Both the position numbers and the translations under genes were made by a program. This document shows positions 1 to 13,100 of a stretch of 64,000 nt of DNA, in pieces (position 1 is the first letter of the stretch; every line of letters begins with the position of its first letter). Below the pieces are notes generated by a model. It saw nothing but the letters and a program-made list of their open reading frames with translations. It ran no database searches and was not told where the DNA came from. The stretch is from Cyprinodon diabolis (Eukaryota > Chordata > Actinopteri > Cyprinodontiformes > Cyprinodontidae), in NCBI GenBank assembly GCA_030533445.1, contig CM060064.1, forward strand, positions 48,594,287-48,658,286, in the 5' to 3' direction.

Positions 1-345
1 TTTATTTATTCATTTTATAGTAAAACCAATCTGTATATATGCTATTGTACATAACTGTAAAAACCCTTTTTATAGTAATATCCACCTGTGTGTTATAATC
101 TGTACATATCCAGCTGTAAATTTAGTTCATAACATTAGTGATCTATATATTATATTCATTATTTATAATATTCATCTCTATACTGATTCAGTAGAACCAT
201 GTCCTGTATCTATGGAACCATTATTTACTCATCCTGCACTGCTGCTGTTGCTTCTGGTTGGACCTAAACTGCATTTGGTTGCCTTGTACCTGTGCAATGA
301 CAATAAAGTTGATCTAATCTAATCTAATAAATAAACAATCAAACT
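1..345 (+). repeat. 3' end of a dispersed retroelement-like repeat
   Basis: AT-rich sequence ending in a fish-typical tail. It has GCAATGACAATAAAGT with a polyadenylation-like AATAAA, then a short ATCTA microsatellite near 311-330. A pentanucleotide tail after AATAAA is how many fish retroelements end. No coding capacity is seen, and the family is not identified. It lies just downstream of the TNF-like gene's stop codon. The minus-strand nonamer TTATTTATT at 334-326 could be an AU-rich element of that gene's 3' UTR, but the repeat tail explains it equally well. Confidence 0.35.
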
Positions 346-610
346 CTTAATAAGAACATATTTTATTAACTTTTTCTTACGCTTTCAATCAATAAAAATA
401 CAATATTTTCTTCCATAAATTATTAACACACATAGGAGGGAGCGCTCCGCGTCACAGTTTACATTCGCTTGTTCTCAGCTTTAACAAACCAAGAGCATTC
501 AGATACAGGAGGTCAGAGGTCAAATCTGAAGCATGTTGGTGGAGTTAGTGTTCCCTTCACCAAAATACCATGGACAGCTCCAGTCTGACCTGTCTAACTA
601 GTGGGGGGGC
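346..610. other. Probable 3' UTR / 3' flank of the TNF-like gene
   Basis: No ORF or recognised repeat. By position it should contain the 3' UTR of the minus-strand TNF-like gene whose stop codon is at 613-611. No polyadenylation signal could be assigned with confidence. Confidence 0.3.
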
Positions 611-960
611 TTAGAGGAGCTGGAAAGCTCCCCAGAAGGTTTTGTCTCTCTCATATTCTCCTGTGATGTTCAGCCTCACGCTGTCTCCTCCATTCAGGCT
701 GACGATGCGCCCCATCCAGACCAGGCCGCCCGCCTCCGCTGCCGGGACCTCGGCCTCCGTCTTCTCCTTTTTACCTGGAGACGGGTTCCTGATCAGCTTG
801 ACCGACAGGCCTTGCTTCTTCTGCCTCCTGAAGACCACCTGGGCGTAGATGAAGAAGCGGGAGCGGGCGGAGCTGTTGCTGATGTAGATGGAGTTCTGAT
901 GGAGGGACAGCGAGCAGGACGCACAGACCACATGTTCCTGCCATCCAGGATCATCCAGAT
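611..960 (-). CDS. TNF superfamily ligand, exon 4 (most of the TNF homology domain)
   Basis: Last coding exon of a TNF-family cytokine, residues 66-181 of the model. The acceptor is TTTGGTTGCAG at 971-961; the stop TAA is at 613-611. The frame is phase 1: a G from exon 3 plus AT gives Asp66. Family marks are FIYAQVVF (about residues 102-109), the core YxxxQV strand of TNF ligands, and the C-terminal TFWGAFQL that closes the jelly-roll. This ending resembles fish TNF-N/lymphotoxin-alpha-like ligands more than TNF-alpha, an impression from memory. Such ligands are type II membrane or shed trimers that bind TNF receptors. The domain is on the short side for the family (about 115 aa against roughly 150). 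Another TNFSF member is possible, so no symbol is given. Confidence 0.85.
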
Positions 961-1062
961 CTGCAACCAAATCACAAACATTCCTTCAGTCCTGAGATGA
1001 ACCTCCAGAGGAGAACGAAGATGTTTCCTTCCCTCTCTGGAGTTTTCTTTGCTTTGGGACGA

Positions 1063-1087
1063 TGTATATATATATATATATATATAG
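1063..1087. repeat. (TA)n microsatellite
   Basis: Run of alternating T and A in intron 3 of the TNF-like gene, about 100 bases from exon 4. The surrounding 961-1270 holds no other feature I can name. Confidence 0.8.
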
Positions 1088-1271
1088 AATATATAATCTA
1101 GCTCACCAGACTATATAATTACATCTGAGTTAAATATAAAGGAGCGAGACCATGAAGGCCTTAAAAAACAAGCATTAAAATGTTAAAATCAATCCAGAAA
1201 CAAACCAGGAGGCAGAGCAGGAAGGGGGGGATGGACTGATGTGGTCAGCCTGGACATGGACAGGATATCCA

Positions 1272-1326
1272 CCTCCTCCACCATAGATCCTCCACCATAG
1301 ATCCACCACCATAGATCCTCCACCAT
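1272..1326. repeat. Left end of the 14-bp GATC minisatellite
   Basis: A few copies of the unit CCACCATAGATCCT precede the hAT insertion. The array resumes directly after that element at 2684, so the two parts were contiguous before the insertion. Confidence 0.9.
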
Positions 1327-2683
1327 CAGTGATGGGACTAACGGCGTTGAAAGTAATGGCGTTACTAACGCCGTTACCTTCTTTTAGTAACGAGTAATCT
1401 AACTAATTACTTTGACTGTAACTATAACGCAGTTACCATTGCAGACACCCCGTTACTGCGCGTTACTCAGGTCGCACAATGAACCTTTTTTCATGATAGG
1501 ACTCGTGCGCAGCTGCGTGAAGCTGACATCCCACCCACGTCAAAAAACTCTGCAAATAGACTGAATGGTTAGTGCAACGTTAGTGCAGATTTGTGCAGAA
1601 AAAAATATTGTTTGTGCTACTTTTGTTTAAGAGATATTAAAGATTATTTTTTAGGTCATCCAGAGGTGCGCGCCTTGTCATGAGAGAGGGGAGGATGAGA
1701 ATGGCTGATGTATAGTGAGATTCCGTCTGTCAGTTGGGAAGGTGTGTGTTTCCGCTGGTGGGTGTTAACGTACAGCACACACAGAGAGATGGAGAGTGAG
1801 GAGGACTCCAGCAGCAAAACAGCGTTTTCCTGATGGAAATACCGATGTTACGTCGAGCTGCGTTTCCCCATCAGATACGGTTTCCTCTGCATCTCCGCAC
1901 AGCGCAGTCACGAGTCATCGCGCAAGCGACAGGAAACGCGCATGCTCGCTAAAGGCGCGCACCAGTCGCCCTGTGCTCGCGCCACAGGAGAACTATGGAG
2001 AGCGTGAACGATCAAATGAAAGGGAGAAATCTGGATGGATGGATGGATGGATGGATGGATGGATGGATGATGGATGGATGGATGGATGGATGATGGATGG
2101 ATGGATGGATGATGGATGGATGATGGATGGATGGATGGATGGATGGATACTCTGCCTTCTCAACCTACTGTATTTTTTATTTTAAACATTATTTGATGGC
2201 CTTTGTGGCAGGGATGGAGATCCATATTTTATGTCACACACAGAGTATACATCTAGATAGATAGATGATAGATAGATGTTGCAGTATCTATAACAACCCA
2301 AACACACAGGATTTCAGAATTAGACATCCCCAGTTATTAATTTCATATACTCACCAGATCTGAACGCCCTGTTAAAAAACTTCACATGGCGTTCCCCCCT
2401 GATGTCATTTACGTTGAGTTGCAATAAATGCAAAACTCTCTGCAGGTTCTTGTCTTTGTCGTCCGCACTATTCAGCTGGCTTTTGAATCACACCGCGAGA
2501 AGGTGGGGGCTGGGTGGTGAGGGGTACGGGGGCGAGAAACGCAAAAGTAACGCAATAGTTACTTTTACTAGTAACTAGTTACTTTTATTGTGGAGTAACT
2601 CAGTTAGTAACTCAGTTACTTTTTGGGAGAAGTAACTAGTAACTATAACTAATTACTTTTTCAAAGCAACGTGCCCAACACTG
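1327..2683. mobile_element. hAT-superfamily DNA transposon, non-autonomous or decayed
   Basis: A 1357-bp insertion in the 14-bp minisatellite. The ends are imperfect terminal inverted repeats (CAGTGATGGG at the left; the right end reversed reads CAGTGTTGGG). The flanking 8 bp TCCACCAT occurs at both 1319-1326 and 2684-2691, the size of a hAT target duplication. The flanks are themselves tandem repeats, so the duplication alone is weak, but ends plus flank together are convincing. Subterminal blocks are rich in GTAACT/AGTTAC motifs, as in many fish hAT elements. A short frame from about 1791 ([10 protein letters not shown], soon stopped) may be a relic of a transposase first exon. No complete transposase or dimerisation domain is present. 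Confidence 0.75.
2032..2149. repeat. (GGAT)n microsatellite inside the hAT element
   Basis: GGATGGAT repeats broken by GATGGATGATGG variants. The same tetranucleotide on the opposite strand forms the array at 16859-17096. Confidence 0.9.
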
Positions 2684-5600
2684 TCCACCATAGATCCACC
2701 ACCATAGATCCTCCACCATAGATCCACCACCATAGATGCTCCACCATAGATACACCACCATAGATCCACCACCATAGATCCTCTACCATAGATCTGCCAC
2801 CATAGATCCACCACCATAGATGCTCCACCATAGATCCTCCACCATAGATCCTCTACCATAGATCCTCTACCATAGATCCACCACCATAGATCCTCCACCA
2901 TAGATCCACCACCATAGATCCTCCACCATAGATCCACCACCATAGATCCTCCACCATAGAACCACCACCATAGATCCACCACCATAGATCCTCCACCATA
3001 GATCCACCACCATAGATCCTCTACCATAGATCCGCCACCATAGATCCTCTACCATAGATCCTCCTCCATAGATCCTCTACCATAGATGCTCCACCATAGA
3101 TCCACCACCATAGATGCTCCACCATAGATCCACCACCATAGATCCACCACCATAGATCCTCCACCATAGATCCACCACCATAGATCCTCTACCATAGATC
3201 CACCACCACAGATCCTCCACCATAGATCCACCACCATAGATCCTCCACCATAGATGCTCCACCATAGATCCACCACCATAGATCCACCACCATAGATCCT
3301 CTACCATAGATCTGCCACCATAGATCCACCACCATAGATGCTCCTCCATAGATCCTCCACCATAGATCCTCTACCATAGATCCTCTACCATAGATCCACC
3401 ACCATAGATCCTCCACCATAGATCCACCACCATAGATCCTCCACCATAGATCCACCACCATAGATCCTCTACCATAGATCTGCCACCATAGATCCACCAC
3501 CATAGATGCTCCTCCATAGATCCTCCACCATAGATCCTCTACCATAGATCCTCTACCATAGATCCTCCACCATAGATCCACCACCATAGATCCTCCACCA
3601 TAGATCCTCTACCATAGATCCTCTACCATAGATCCACCACCATAGATCCTCCACCATAGATCCACCACCATAGATCCTCCACCATAGATCCACCACCATA
3701 GATCCTCCACCATAGAACCACCACCATAGATCCACCACCATAGATCCTCCACCATAGATCCACCACCATAGATCCTCTACCATAGATCCGCCACCATAGA
3801 TCCTCTACCATAGATCCTCCTCCATAGATCCTCTACCATAGATGCTCCACCATAGATCCACCACCATAGATGCTCCACCATAGATCCACCACCATAGATC
3901 CACCACCATAGATCCTCCACCATAGATCCACCACCATAGATCCTCTACCATAGATCCACCACCACAGATCCTCCACCATAGATCCACCACCATAGATCCT
4001 CCACCATAGATGCTCCACCATAGATCCACCACCATAGATCCACCACCATAGATCCTCTACCATAGATCTGCCACCATAGATCCACCACCATAGATGCTCC
4101 TCCATAGATCCTCCACCATAGATCCTCTACCATAGATCCTCTACCATAGATCCACCACCATAGATCCTCCACCATAGATCCACCACCATAGATCCTCCAC
4201 CATAGATCCACCACCATAGATCCTCTACCATAGATCTGCCACCATAGATCCACCACCATAGATGCTCCTCCATAGATCCTCCACCATAGATCCTCTACCA
4301 TAGATCCTCTACCATAGATCCTCCACCATAGATCCACCACCATAGATCCTCCACCATAGATCCACCACCATAGATCCACCACCATAGATCCTCCACCATA
4401 GATCCACCACCATAGATCCACCACCATAGCTCCTACACCATTGATCCGCCACCATAGATCCTCCACCATAGATCTGCCACCATAGATCCTCTACCATAGA
4501 TCCACCACCATAGATCCTCCACCAAAGATCCTCTACCATAGATCTGCCACCATATATCCTCTACCATAGATCCTCCACCATAGATCTGCCACCGTCGATC
4601 CTCTACCATAGATCCTCCACCATAGATCTGCCACCATAGATCCTCCACCATAGATCTGCCACCATAGATCCTCTACCATAGATCCACCACCATAGATCCT
4701 CCACCAAAGATCCTCTACCATAGATCTGCCACCATAGATCCTCTACCATAGATCCACCACCATAGATCCTCTACCATAGATCCTCTACCATAGATCCACC
4801 ACCATAGATCATCCACCATAGATCCACCACCATAGATCCTCCACCATAGATGCTCCACCATAGATCCACCACCATAGATCCTCTACCATAGATCTGCCAC
4901 CATAGATCCACCACCATAGATGCTCCTCCATAGATCCTCCACCATAGATCCTCTACCATAGATCCACCACCATAGATCCTCCACCATAGATCCACCACCA
5001 TAGATCCTCCACCATAGATCCACCACCATAGATCCACCACCATAGATCCTCCACCATAGATCCACCACCATAGATCCACCACCATAGATCCTCCACCATA
5101 GATCCACCACCATAGATCCACCACCATAGCTCCTACACCATTGATCCACCACCATAGATCCTCCACCATAGATCTGCCACCATAGATCCTCTACCATAGA
5201 TCCACCACCATAGATCCTCCACCAAAGATCCTCTACCATAGATCTGCCACCATAGATCCTCTACCATAGATCCTCCACCATAGATCTGCCACCGTCGATC
5301 CTCTACCATAGATCCTAAACCATAGATCTGCCACAATAGATCCTCCACCATAGATCTGCCATCATAGATCCTCTACCATAGATCCACCACCATAGATCCT
5401 CCACCAAAGATCCTCTACCATAGATCTGCCACCATAGATCCTCTACCATAGATCCTCCACCACAGATCTGCCACCGTCGATCCTCTACCATAGATCCTCC
5501 ACCATAGATCTGCCACCATAGATCCTCTGCCATAGATCCTCTACCATAGATCTGCCACCATAGATCCTCCACCATAGATTCTCCACCATAGATTCTCCGG

Positions 5601-7833
5601 GATAGATCCTCTACCATAGATCCAGCACCATAGGTCCTCCACCATAGATCCACCACCATAGATCCTCTACCATAGATCCACCACCATAGATCCACCACCA
5701 TAGATCCTCTACCATAGATCCTCCACCATAGATCTGCCACCATAGATCCTCTACCATAGATCCACCACCATAGATCCTCCACCATAGATCCACCACAATA
5801 GATCCTCTACCATAGATCTGCCACCATAGATCCTCTACCATAGGTCCTCTACCATAGATCCTCTACCATAGATCCTCCACGATAGATCCTCTACCATAGA
5901 TCCACCACCATAGATCCTCCACCATAGATCTGCCACCATAGATCCTCTACCATAGATCTGCCAACATAGATCCTCTACCATAGATCTGCCACCATAGATC
6001 CTCTACCATAAATCTGCCACCATAGATCCTACACCATAGATTCTCCACCTTAGATTCTCCACGATAGATCCTCTACCATAGATCCACCACCATAGATCCT
6101 CTACCATAGATCCTCCACCATTGATCCTCTACCATAGATCCTCCACCATAGATCCTCCACCATATATCTGCCACCATAGATCCTCCACCATAGATCCTCT
6201 ACCATAGATCCTCCACCATAGATCCTCCACCATAGATCCTCTACCATAGATCCACCACCATAGATCCTCCACCATAGATCCACCACCATAGATCCACCAC
6301 CATAGATCCTCTACCATTGATCCTCTACCATAGATCCTCCACCATAGATCCACCACCATAGATCCTCCACCATAGATCCACCACCATAGATCCTCTACCA
6401 TAGATCTGCCACCATAGATCCTCCTCCATAGATCCACCACCATAGATGCTCCACCATAGATCCACCACCATAGATCCACCACCATAGATCCTCCACCATA
6501 GATCCACCACCATAGATCCTCTACCATAGATCCTCTACCATAGATCCACCACCATAGATCCTCCACCATAGATCCACCACCATAGATCCTCCACCATAGA
6601 TGCTCCACCATAGATCCACCACCATAGATCCACCACCATAGATCCTCTACCATAGATCTGCCACCATAGATCCACCACCATAGATGCTCCTCCACCATAG
6701 ATCCTCTACCATAGATCCACCACCATAGATCCTCCACCATAGATCCACCACCATAGATCCTCCACCATAGATCCACCACCATAGATCCACCACCATAGAT
6801 CCTCCACCATAGATCCACCACCATAGATCCACCACCATAGCTCCTACACCATTGATCCACCACCATAGATCCTCCACCATAGATCTGCCACCATAGATCC
6901 TCTACCATAGATCCACGACCATAGATCCTCCACCAAAGATCCTCTACCATAGATCTGCCACCATAGATCCTCTACCATAGAACCGCCACCGTCGATCCTC
7001 TACCATAGATCCTCCACCATAGATCTGCCACCATAGATCCTCCACCATAGATCTGCCACCATAGATCCTCTACCATAGATCCACCACCATAGATCCTCCA
7101 CCAAAGATCCTCTACCATAGATCTGCCACCATAGATCCTCTTCCATAGATCCTCCACCACAGATCTGCCACCGTCGATCCTCTACCATAGATCCTCCACC
7201 ATAGATCTGCCACCATAGATCCTCTGCCATAGATCCTCTACCATAGATCTGCCACCATAGATCCTCCACCATAGATTCTCCGGGATAGATCCTCTACCAT
7301 AGATCCAGCACCGTAGATCTGCCACCATAGATCCTCTACCATAGATCCACCACCATAGATCCTCCACCATAGATCCTCTACCATAGATCCTCCACCATAG
7401 ATCCTCTACCATAGATCCTACACCATAGATCCACCACCATAGATCCTCTACCATAGATCATCTACCATAGATCCTCCACCATAGATCCTACACCATAGAT
7501 TCTCCACCATAGATTCTCCACGATAGATCCTCTACCATAGATCCACCACCATAGATCCTACACCATAGATCCACCACCATAGATCCTCTACCATAGATCT
7601 GCTACCATAGATCCTCTACCATAGATCCACCACCATAGATCCTCTACCATAGATCTGCCACCATAGATCCTCCAACATAGATCCTCCACCATAGATCCTA
7701 CACCATAGATCCTCTACCATAGATCCTCTAACATAGATCCTACACCATAGATCCACCACCATAGATCCTCTACAATAGATCCACCACCATAGATCCTCCA
7801 CCATAGATCTGCCACAATAGATCCTCCACCATA
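2684..7833. repeat. 14-bp GATC minisatellite, left block
   Basis: Head-to-tail 14-bp units, consensus CCACCATAGATCCT, with frequent CTACC, TGCCACC and TGCTCC variants. Almost every unit has a GATC. A higher-order period of 756 bp (54 units) is visible: the variant order of about 2867-3350 recurs at about 3623-4105. Units become more divergent toward 5500-7833. Because 3 x 14 = 42, minus-strand reading frames stay open with a 14-residue period (MVEDLWWRIYGGGS); these are not genes. The whole block lies in intron 3 of the TNF-like gene. Confidence 0.95.
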
Positions 7834-8562
7834 ATTCAATTCAATTCAATTCAGTTTATTTATATTGCGCCAAATTCACAACACATGTCATCTCAAGGCA
7901 CTTTACAGTTCAACCAGATCATACAGTCAAATTGATACAAAGTTTTCTATCTAAGGAAAACCAGTTGATTGCATTGACTCATTGACTCAAATACAATCCC
8001 TCACACTAAGCATGCTTGCAGCGACAGTGGAGAGGAAAAACTCCCTTTTAACAGGAAGAAACCTCCAGCAGAACCAGGCTCAGTGTGAGCGGCCATCTGC
8101 CGAGGCCGACTGGGGTTCAAGGAGACAGAAGCAGAGATACAAAAAGCAGCTGTAAAAGGCGGCCCCGTCCAGGAAACACACAGCCAGGCAGACGAGCTCC
8201 AAGGCAGCTCCCATGCCAGAGGATGAAGAGAGCACATCCACCCAGCCACGGCCAGAGAAACAGGACCACACTGGAAAACAGGCCGATCTCCAACATCTAC
8301 AAACAAGGGTGTTGATGGAAGCAGCACAGCTGATGTTTCTTTCCTGGATGACGTCACAGCCAAACAGGAACAGACGAGGCAAAGCTACTCTGAGGAAAAG
8401 CAGAGAGAGCAGAACGTTAGAGATTGAACAAACAGATTCTGCAGAATAGGAGAACAGAGAGAGAATGAAGCAGAATGATGAAATGGGGGTCCCTATGTCC
8501 CCCAAAAGTCTAAGCCTATAGCAGCAGAACTATAGAGATAGATCAGGATAACCTGAGCCACT

Positions 8563-8922
8563 CTAACTATAAGCTTTATCAAAAAGGAAAGTTTTAAGCC
8601 TAGCCTTAAAAGTAGACAGAGTGTCTGCCTCACGGACTAAAACTGGTAGTTGGTTCCACAGGAGAGGAGCCTGATAACTAAAAGATCTGCCTCCCATTCT
8701 ACTTTTAGAAATTCTAGGAACCACTAGTAAACCTGCAGATTGAGAGCGAAGTGCTCTGTTAGGAACATAAGGAACAATCAGATCTCTGATATCAGATGGA
8801 GCTTGGCCATTTAAGGCTTTATATGTGAGAAGGAGGATTTTAAATTCTATTCTGGATTTAACAGGAAGCCAATGAAGAGAAGCCAGGATAGGAGAGATAT
8901 GATCTCTCTTTCTCATTTTCAT
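8563..8922 (-). pseudogene. LINE reverse transcriptase C-terminal region (copy A)
   Basis: Frame of 119 codons reading ...KRDHISPILASLHWLPV..., the conserved segment after the reverse transcriptase domain in L2-type LINEs, ending LKTFLFDKAYS and a stop. The same segment occurs at 49333-49896 on the plus strand. It is out of frame with the reverse transcriptase core at 9323-10015, so the ORF is broken. Confidence 0.8.
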
Positions 8923-9322
8923 CAGAAAACTTTGGCTGCAGCATTTTGGATCAGCTGAAGGCTTTTAACTACAGTTTGTGGACTTCCTGATAGTAAAGAA
9001 TTACAATAGTCCAGCCTTGAAGTAACAAATGCATGGACTAGTTTCTCAGCATCACCCCTGGACAGGAGATTTCTAATTTTTGCAATGTTCCTCAGATGAA
9101 AGAAGGAAATTCTAGAAACCTCTTTGATCTGGGATTTAAATGACAGGTCCTGATCAAAAATAACACCAAGATTTTTTACTTTATTATCTGAAATCAGTTT
9201 AATCCAAATGAAGTGACTGGCTAATCAGCTTCTTTTTCAGAGACTCTGGTCCAAAGACTATAACTTCTGTTTTGTCTGCATTCAGAAGCAGAAAGTTAAG
9301 AGTCATCCAGGTTTTTATGTCT

Positions 9323-10015
9323 TCAGACATGCCTGTAATCTATGTAATGGGTTAGCTTCATCTGGATTATAGACAGATATAGCTGGGTATCATCAGCATA
9401 ACAGTGGAAATTAATCCCATGCTGTCTAATAACTCTACCAATTGGGAGCATGTATAAAGTAAAGAGAATTGGTCCTAGCACTGATCCCTGTGGTACTCCA
9501 CAGGTAACCTTCGAGCGTGTTGAAGATCTATCATTAACATAAACAAACTGAATTCGATCAGATAGATAGGATTTAAACCAGTCTAGTGCTGTTCCTTTAA
9601 TTCCAACAAAATATTCAAGTCTTTCTAAAAGAATATTATGGTCAACTGTATCAAATGCAGCACTAAGATCCAACAGGACGAGCACAGATACGAGTCCATT
9701 ATCTGAGGCCATGAGAATATCATTAGTGACTTTCACCAGAGCTGTTTCAGTGCTATGATGAGCTCTAAAGCCAGACTGAAACTCTTCAAAAAGTTCATTA
9801 TGGTGTAAGTGATCGCAAACTTGTTTGGCAACTACTTTCTCAAGAATTTTGGATAAGAAAGGAAGATTGGATATAGGTCTATAATTAACCAAGTCATCTG
9901 GGTCAAGAGACGGTTTCTTAAGCAGAGGTTTAATTACAGCAACCTTAAAAGCTTTAGGTACATATCCCTGTAACAGAGATAGATTAATCACATCTAAAAT
10001 GGAGGAGGAGATCAA
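9323..10015 (-). pseudogene. LINE reverse transcriptase core (copy A)
   Basis: A 230-codon frame with reverse transcriptase landmarks in order: [44 protein letters not shown] (first catalytic Asp), [16 protein letters not shown] and YADDTQLYL (catalytic Asp pair). These place it in the L2/CR1/Rex1 group of non-LTR retrotransposons, and L2 fits best by eye. No endonuclease domain remains because of 5' truncation. Confidence 0.85.
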
Positions 10016-10143
10016 AGGGAATACCTCCTTAAATTACCTGGTTGGAACTGGATCTAACATACAAGTTGAAGGCTTAGATGAAGACAATAGTTTTGCTAAC
10101 TCTGAAAGTTCAACTGGATCAAAGCAGTCTAAACCCGGTTCAG

Positions 10144-13100
10144 GTTAGATAGATCCTCTACCATAGATCTGCCACCATAGATCCTCCACCATAGATCCTC
10201 TACCATAGATCCTACACCATAGATCCACCACCATAGATCCTCTACCATAGATCATCTACCATAGATCCTCCACCATAGATCCTCCACCATAGATCCACCA
10301 CCATAGATCCTCCATCATAGATCCACCACCATAGATCCACCACCATAGATCCTCCACGATAGATCCACCACCATAGATCCTCCACCATAGATCCACCACC
10401 ATAGATCCTACACCATAGATCCACCACCATAGATCCTCTACCATAGATCATCTACCATAGATCCTCCACCATAGATCCTCCACCATAGATCCACCACCAT
10501 AGATCCTCCACCATAGATCCACCACCATAGATCCACCACCAGAGATCCTCCACGATAGATCCACCACCATAGATCCACCACCATAGATCCTCCACCATAG
10601 ATCCACCACCATAGATCCTTCACCATAGATCCTCTACCATAGATCCACCACCATAGATCCTCTACCATAGATCCACCAACATAGATCCACCACCATAGAT
10701 TCTCCACCATAGATCCACCACCATAGATCCTCTACCATAGATCCTTCACCATAGATCCTCCACCATAGATCTGCCACCGTAGATCCTCTACCATAGATCC
10801 ACCACCATAGATCCTCCACCATAGATACACCACCATAGATCCTCTACCATAGATCCTCTACCATAGATCTGCCACCATAGATCCTCTACCATAGATCCTC
10901 CACCATAGATCTGCCACCATAGATCCTCTACCATAGATCCTCCACCATAGATCTGCCACCATAGATCCTCTACCATAGATCCTCTACCATAGATCTGCCA
11001 CCATAGATCCTACACCATAGATTCTCCACCATAGATTCTCCACGATAGATCCTCTACCATAGATCCACCACCATAGATCCTCTACCATAGATCCTCCACC
11101 ATAGACCTTCCACCATAGATCCTCTACCATAGATCCTCCACCATAGATCTACCACCATAGATCCTCTACGATAGATCCTCTACCATAGATATGCCACCAT
11201 AGATCCTACACCATAGATCCACCACCATAGATCTGCCACCATAGATCCTCTACCATAGATCCACCACCATAGATCCTCTACCATAGATCTGCCACCATAG
11301 ATCCTCCACCATAGATCCTCTACCATAGATCCTACACCATAGATCCACCACCATAGATCATCTACCATAGATCATCTACCATAGATCCTCCACCATAGAT
11401 CCTCTACCATAGATCTGCCACCATAGATCCTCCACCATAGATCCTCTACCATAGATTCACCACCATAGATCTGCCACCATAGATCATCTACCATAGATCC
11501 CCCACCATAGATCCTCTACCATAGATCTGCCACCATAGATCCTCCACCATAGATCCTACACCCTAGATCTACCACCATAGATCCTCCACCATAGATCCTC
11601 TACCATAGATCCCCCACCATAGATCCTCTACCATAGATCTGCCACCATAGATCCTCTACCATAGATCCACCACCATAGATCCTCTACCATAGATCTGCCA
11701 CCATAGATCCTCCACCATAGATCCTACACCATAGATCCACCACCATAGATCCTCTACCATAGATCATCTACCATAGATCCTCCACCATAGATCCTCTACC
11801 ATAGATCTGCCACCATAGATCCTCTACCATAGATCCACCACCATAGATCCTCTACCATAGATCTGCCACCATAGATCCTCTACCATAGATCCTACACCAT
11901 AGATCCACCACCATAGATCATCTACCATAGATCATCTACCATAGATCCTCCACCATAGATCCTCTACCATAGATCTGCCACCATAGATCCTCCACCATAG
12001 ATCCTCTACCATAGATTCACCACCATAGATCTGCCACCATAGATCATCTACCATAGATCCCCCACCATAGATCCTCTACCATAGACCTGCCACCATAGAT
12101 CCTCCACCATAGATCCTCCACCATTGATCCTACACCCTAGATCTACCATCATAGATCCCCCACCATAGATCCTCCACCATAGATCCTCTACCATAGATCC
12201 CCCACCATAGATCCTCTACCATAGATCTGCCACCATAGATCCTCTACCATAGATCCACCACCATAGATCCTCTACCATAGATCCTCCACCATAGATCCTC
12301 TACCATAGATCCTACACCATAGATCCACCACCATAGATCCTCTACCATAGATCATCTACCATAGATCCTCCACCATAGATCCTCTACCATAGATCTGCCA
12401 CCATAGATCCTCCACCATAGATCCTCTACCATAGATCTACCACCATAGATCTGCCACCATAGATCATCTACTATAGATCCCCCACCATAGATCCTCTACC
12501 ATAGATCTGCCACCATAGATCCTCCACCATAGATCCTCTACCATAGATCATACACCATAGATCCACCACCATAGATCCTCTACCATAGATCCTCCACCAT
12601 AGAACCTCTAGCATAGATCCTACACCATAGATCCTACACCATAGATCCTCCACCATAGATCCTCCACCATAGATCCTCTACCATAGATCCTACACCATAG
12701 ATCCTCCACCATAGATCCTCTACCATAGATCCTCTACCATAGATCTGCCACCATAGATCCTCTACCATAGATCCTCCACCATAGATCTGCCACCATAGAT
12801 CCTCTACCATAGATCCTCCACCATAGATCTGCCACCATAGATCCTCTACCATAGATCCTCTACCATAGATCTGCCACCATAGATCCTACACCATAGATTC
12901 TCCACCATAGATTCTCCACGATAGATCCTCTACCATAGATCCACCACCATAGATCCTCTACCATAGATCCTCCACCATAGACCTTCCACCATAGATCCTC
13001 TACCATAGATCCTCCACCATAGATCTACCACCATAGATCCTCTACGATAGATCCTCTACCATAGATATGCCACCATAGATCCTACACCATAGATCCACCA

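Larger units (their letters stand above)
7834..10143 (-). mobile_element. L2/CR1-clade LINE, 5'-truncated (copy A)
   Basis: A 2310-bp insertion inside the minisatellite, LINE sense on the minus strand. The 3' end at 7834 is a short AATTG pentamer tail. Next in LINE order is a 3' UTR (about 7855-8560) shared with the fragments at 15776-16540 and 33925-34398, then reverse transcriptase coding. The 5' end at 10143 stops abruptly in coding sequence and the minisatellite resumes, typical of incomplete target-primed reverse transcription. Stops and frameshifts break the ORF, so this copy cannot move itself. Confidence 0.85.

Noticed and set aside
793..1000. Other frames over 793-1000
   Set aside because: Shadows of TNF-like exon 4, which alone shows family motifs and splice signals.
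2653..7804. Dozens of minus-strand ORFs with MVEDLWWRIYGGGS-type repeats
   Set aside because: They follow the 42-base period of a stop-free 14-bp minisatellite, appear in all minus frames with the same text, and lie in an intron.
8001..8505. Frames in the LINE copy A 3' region, repeated at 16011-16401 and 34088-34364
   Set aside because: They lie in a non-coding LINE 3' UTR shared by three copies and differ in reading frame between copies.
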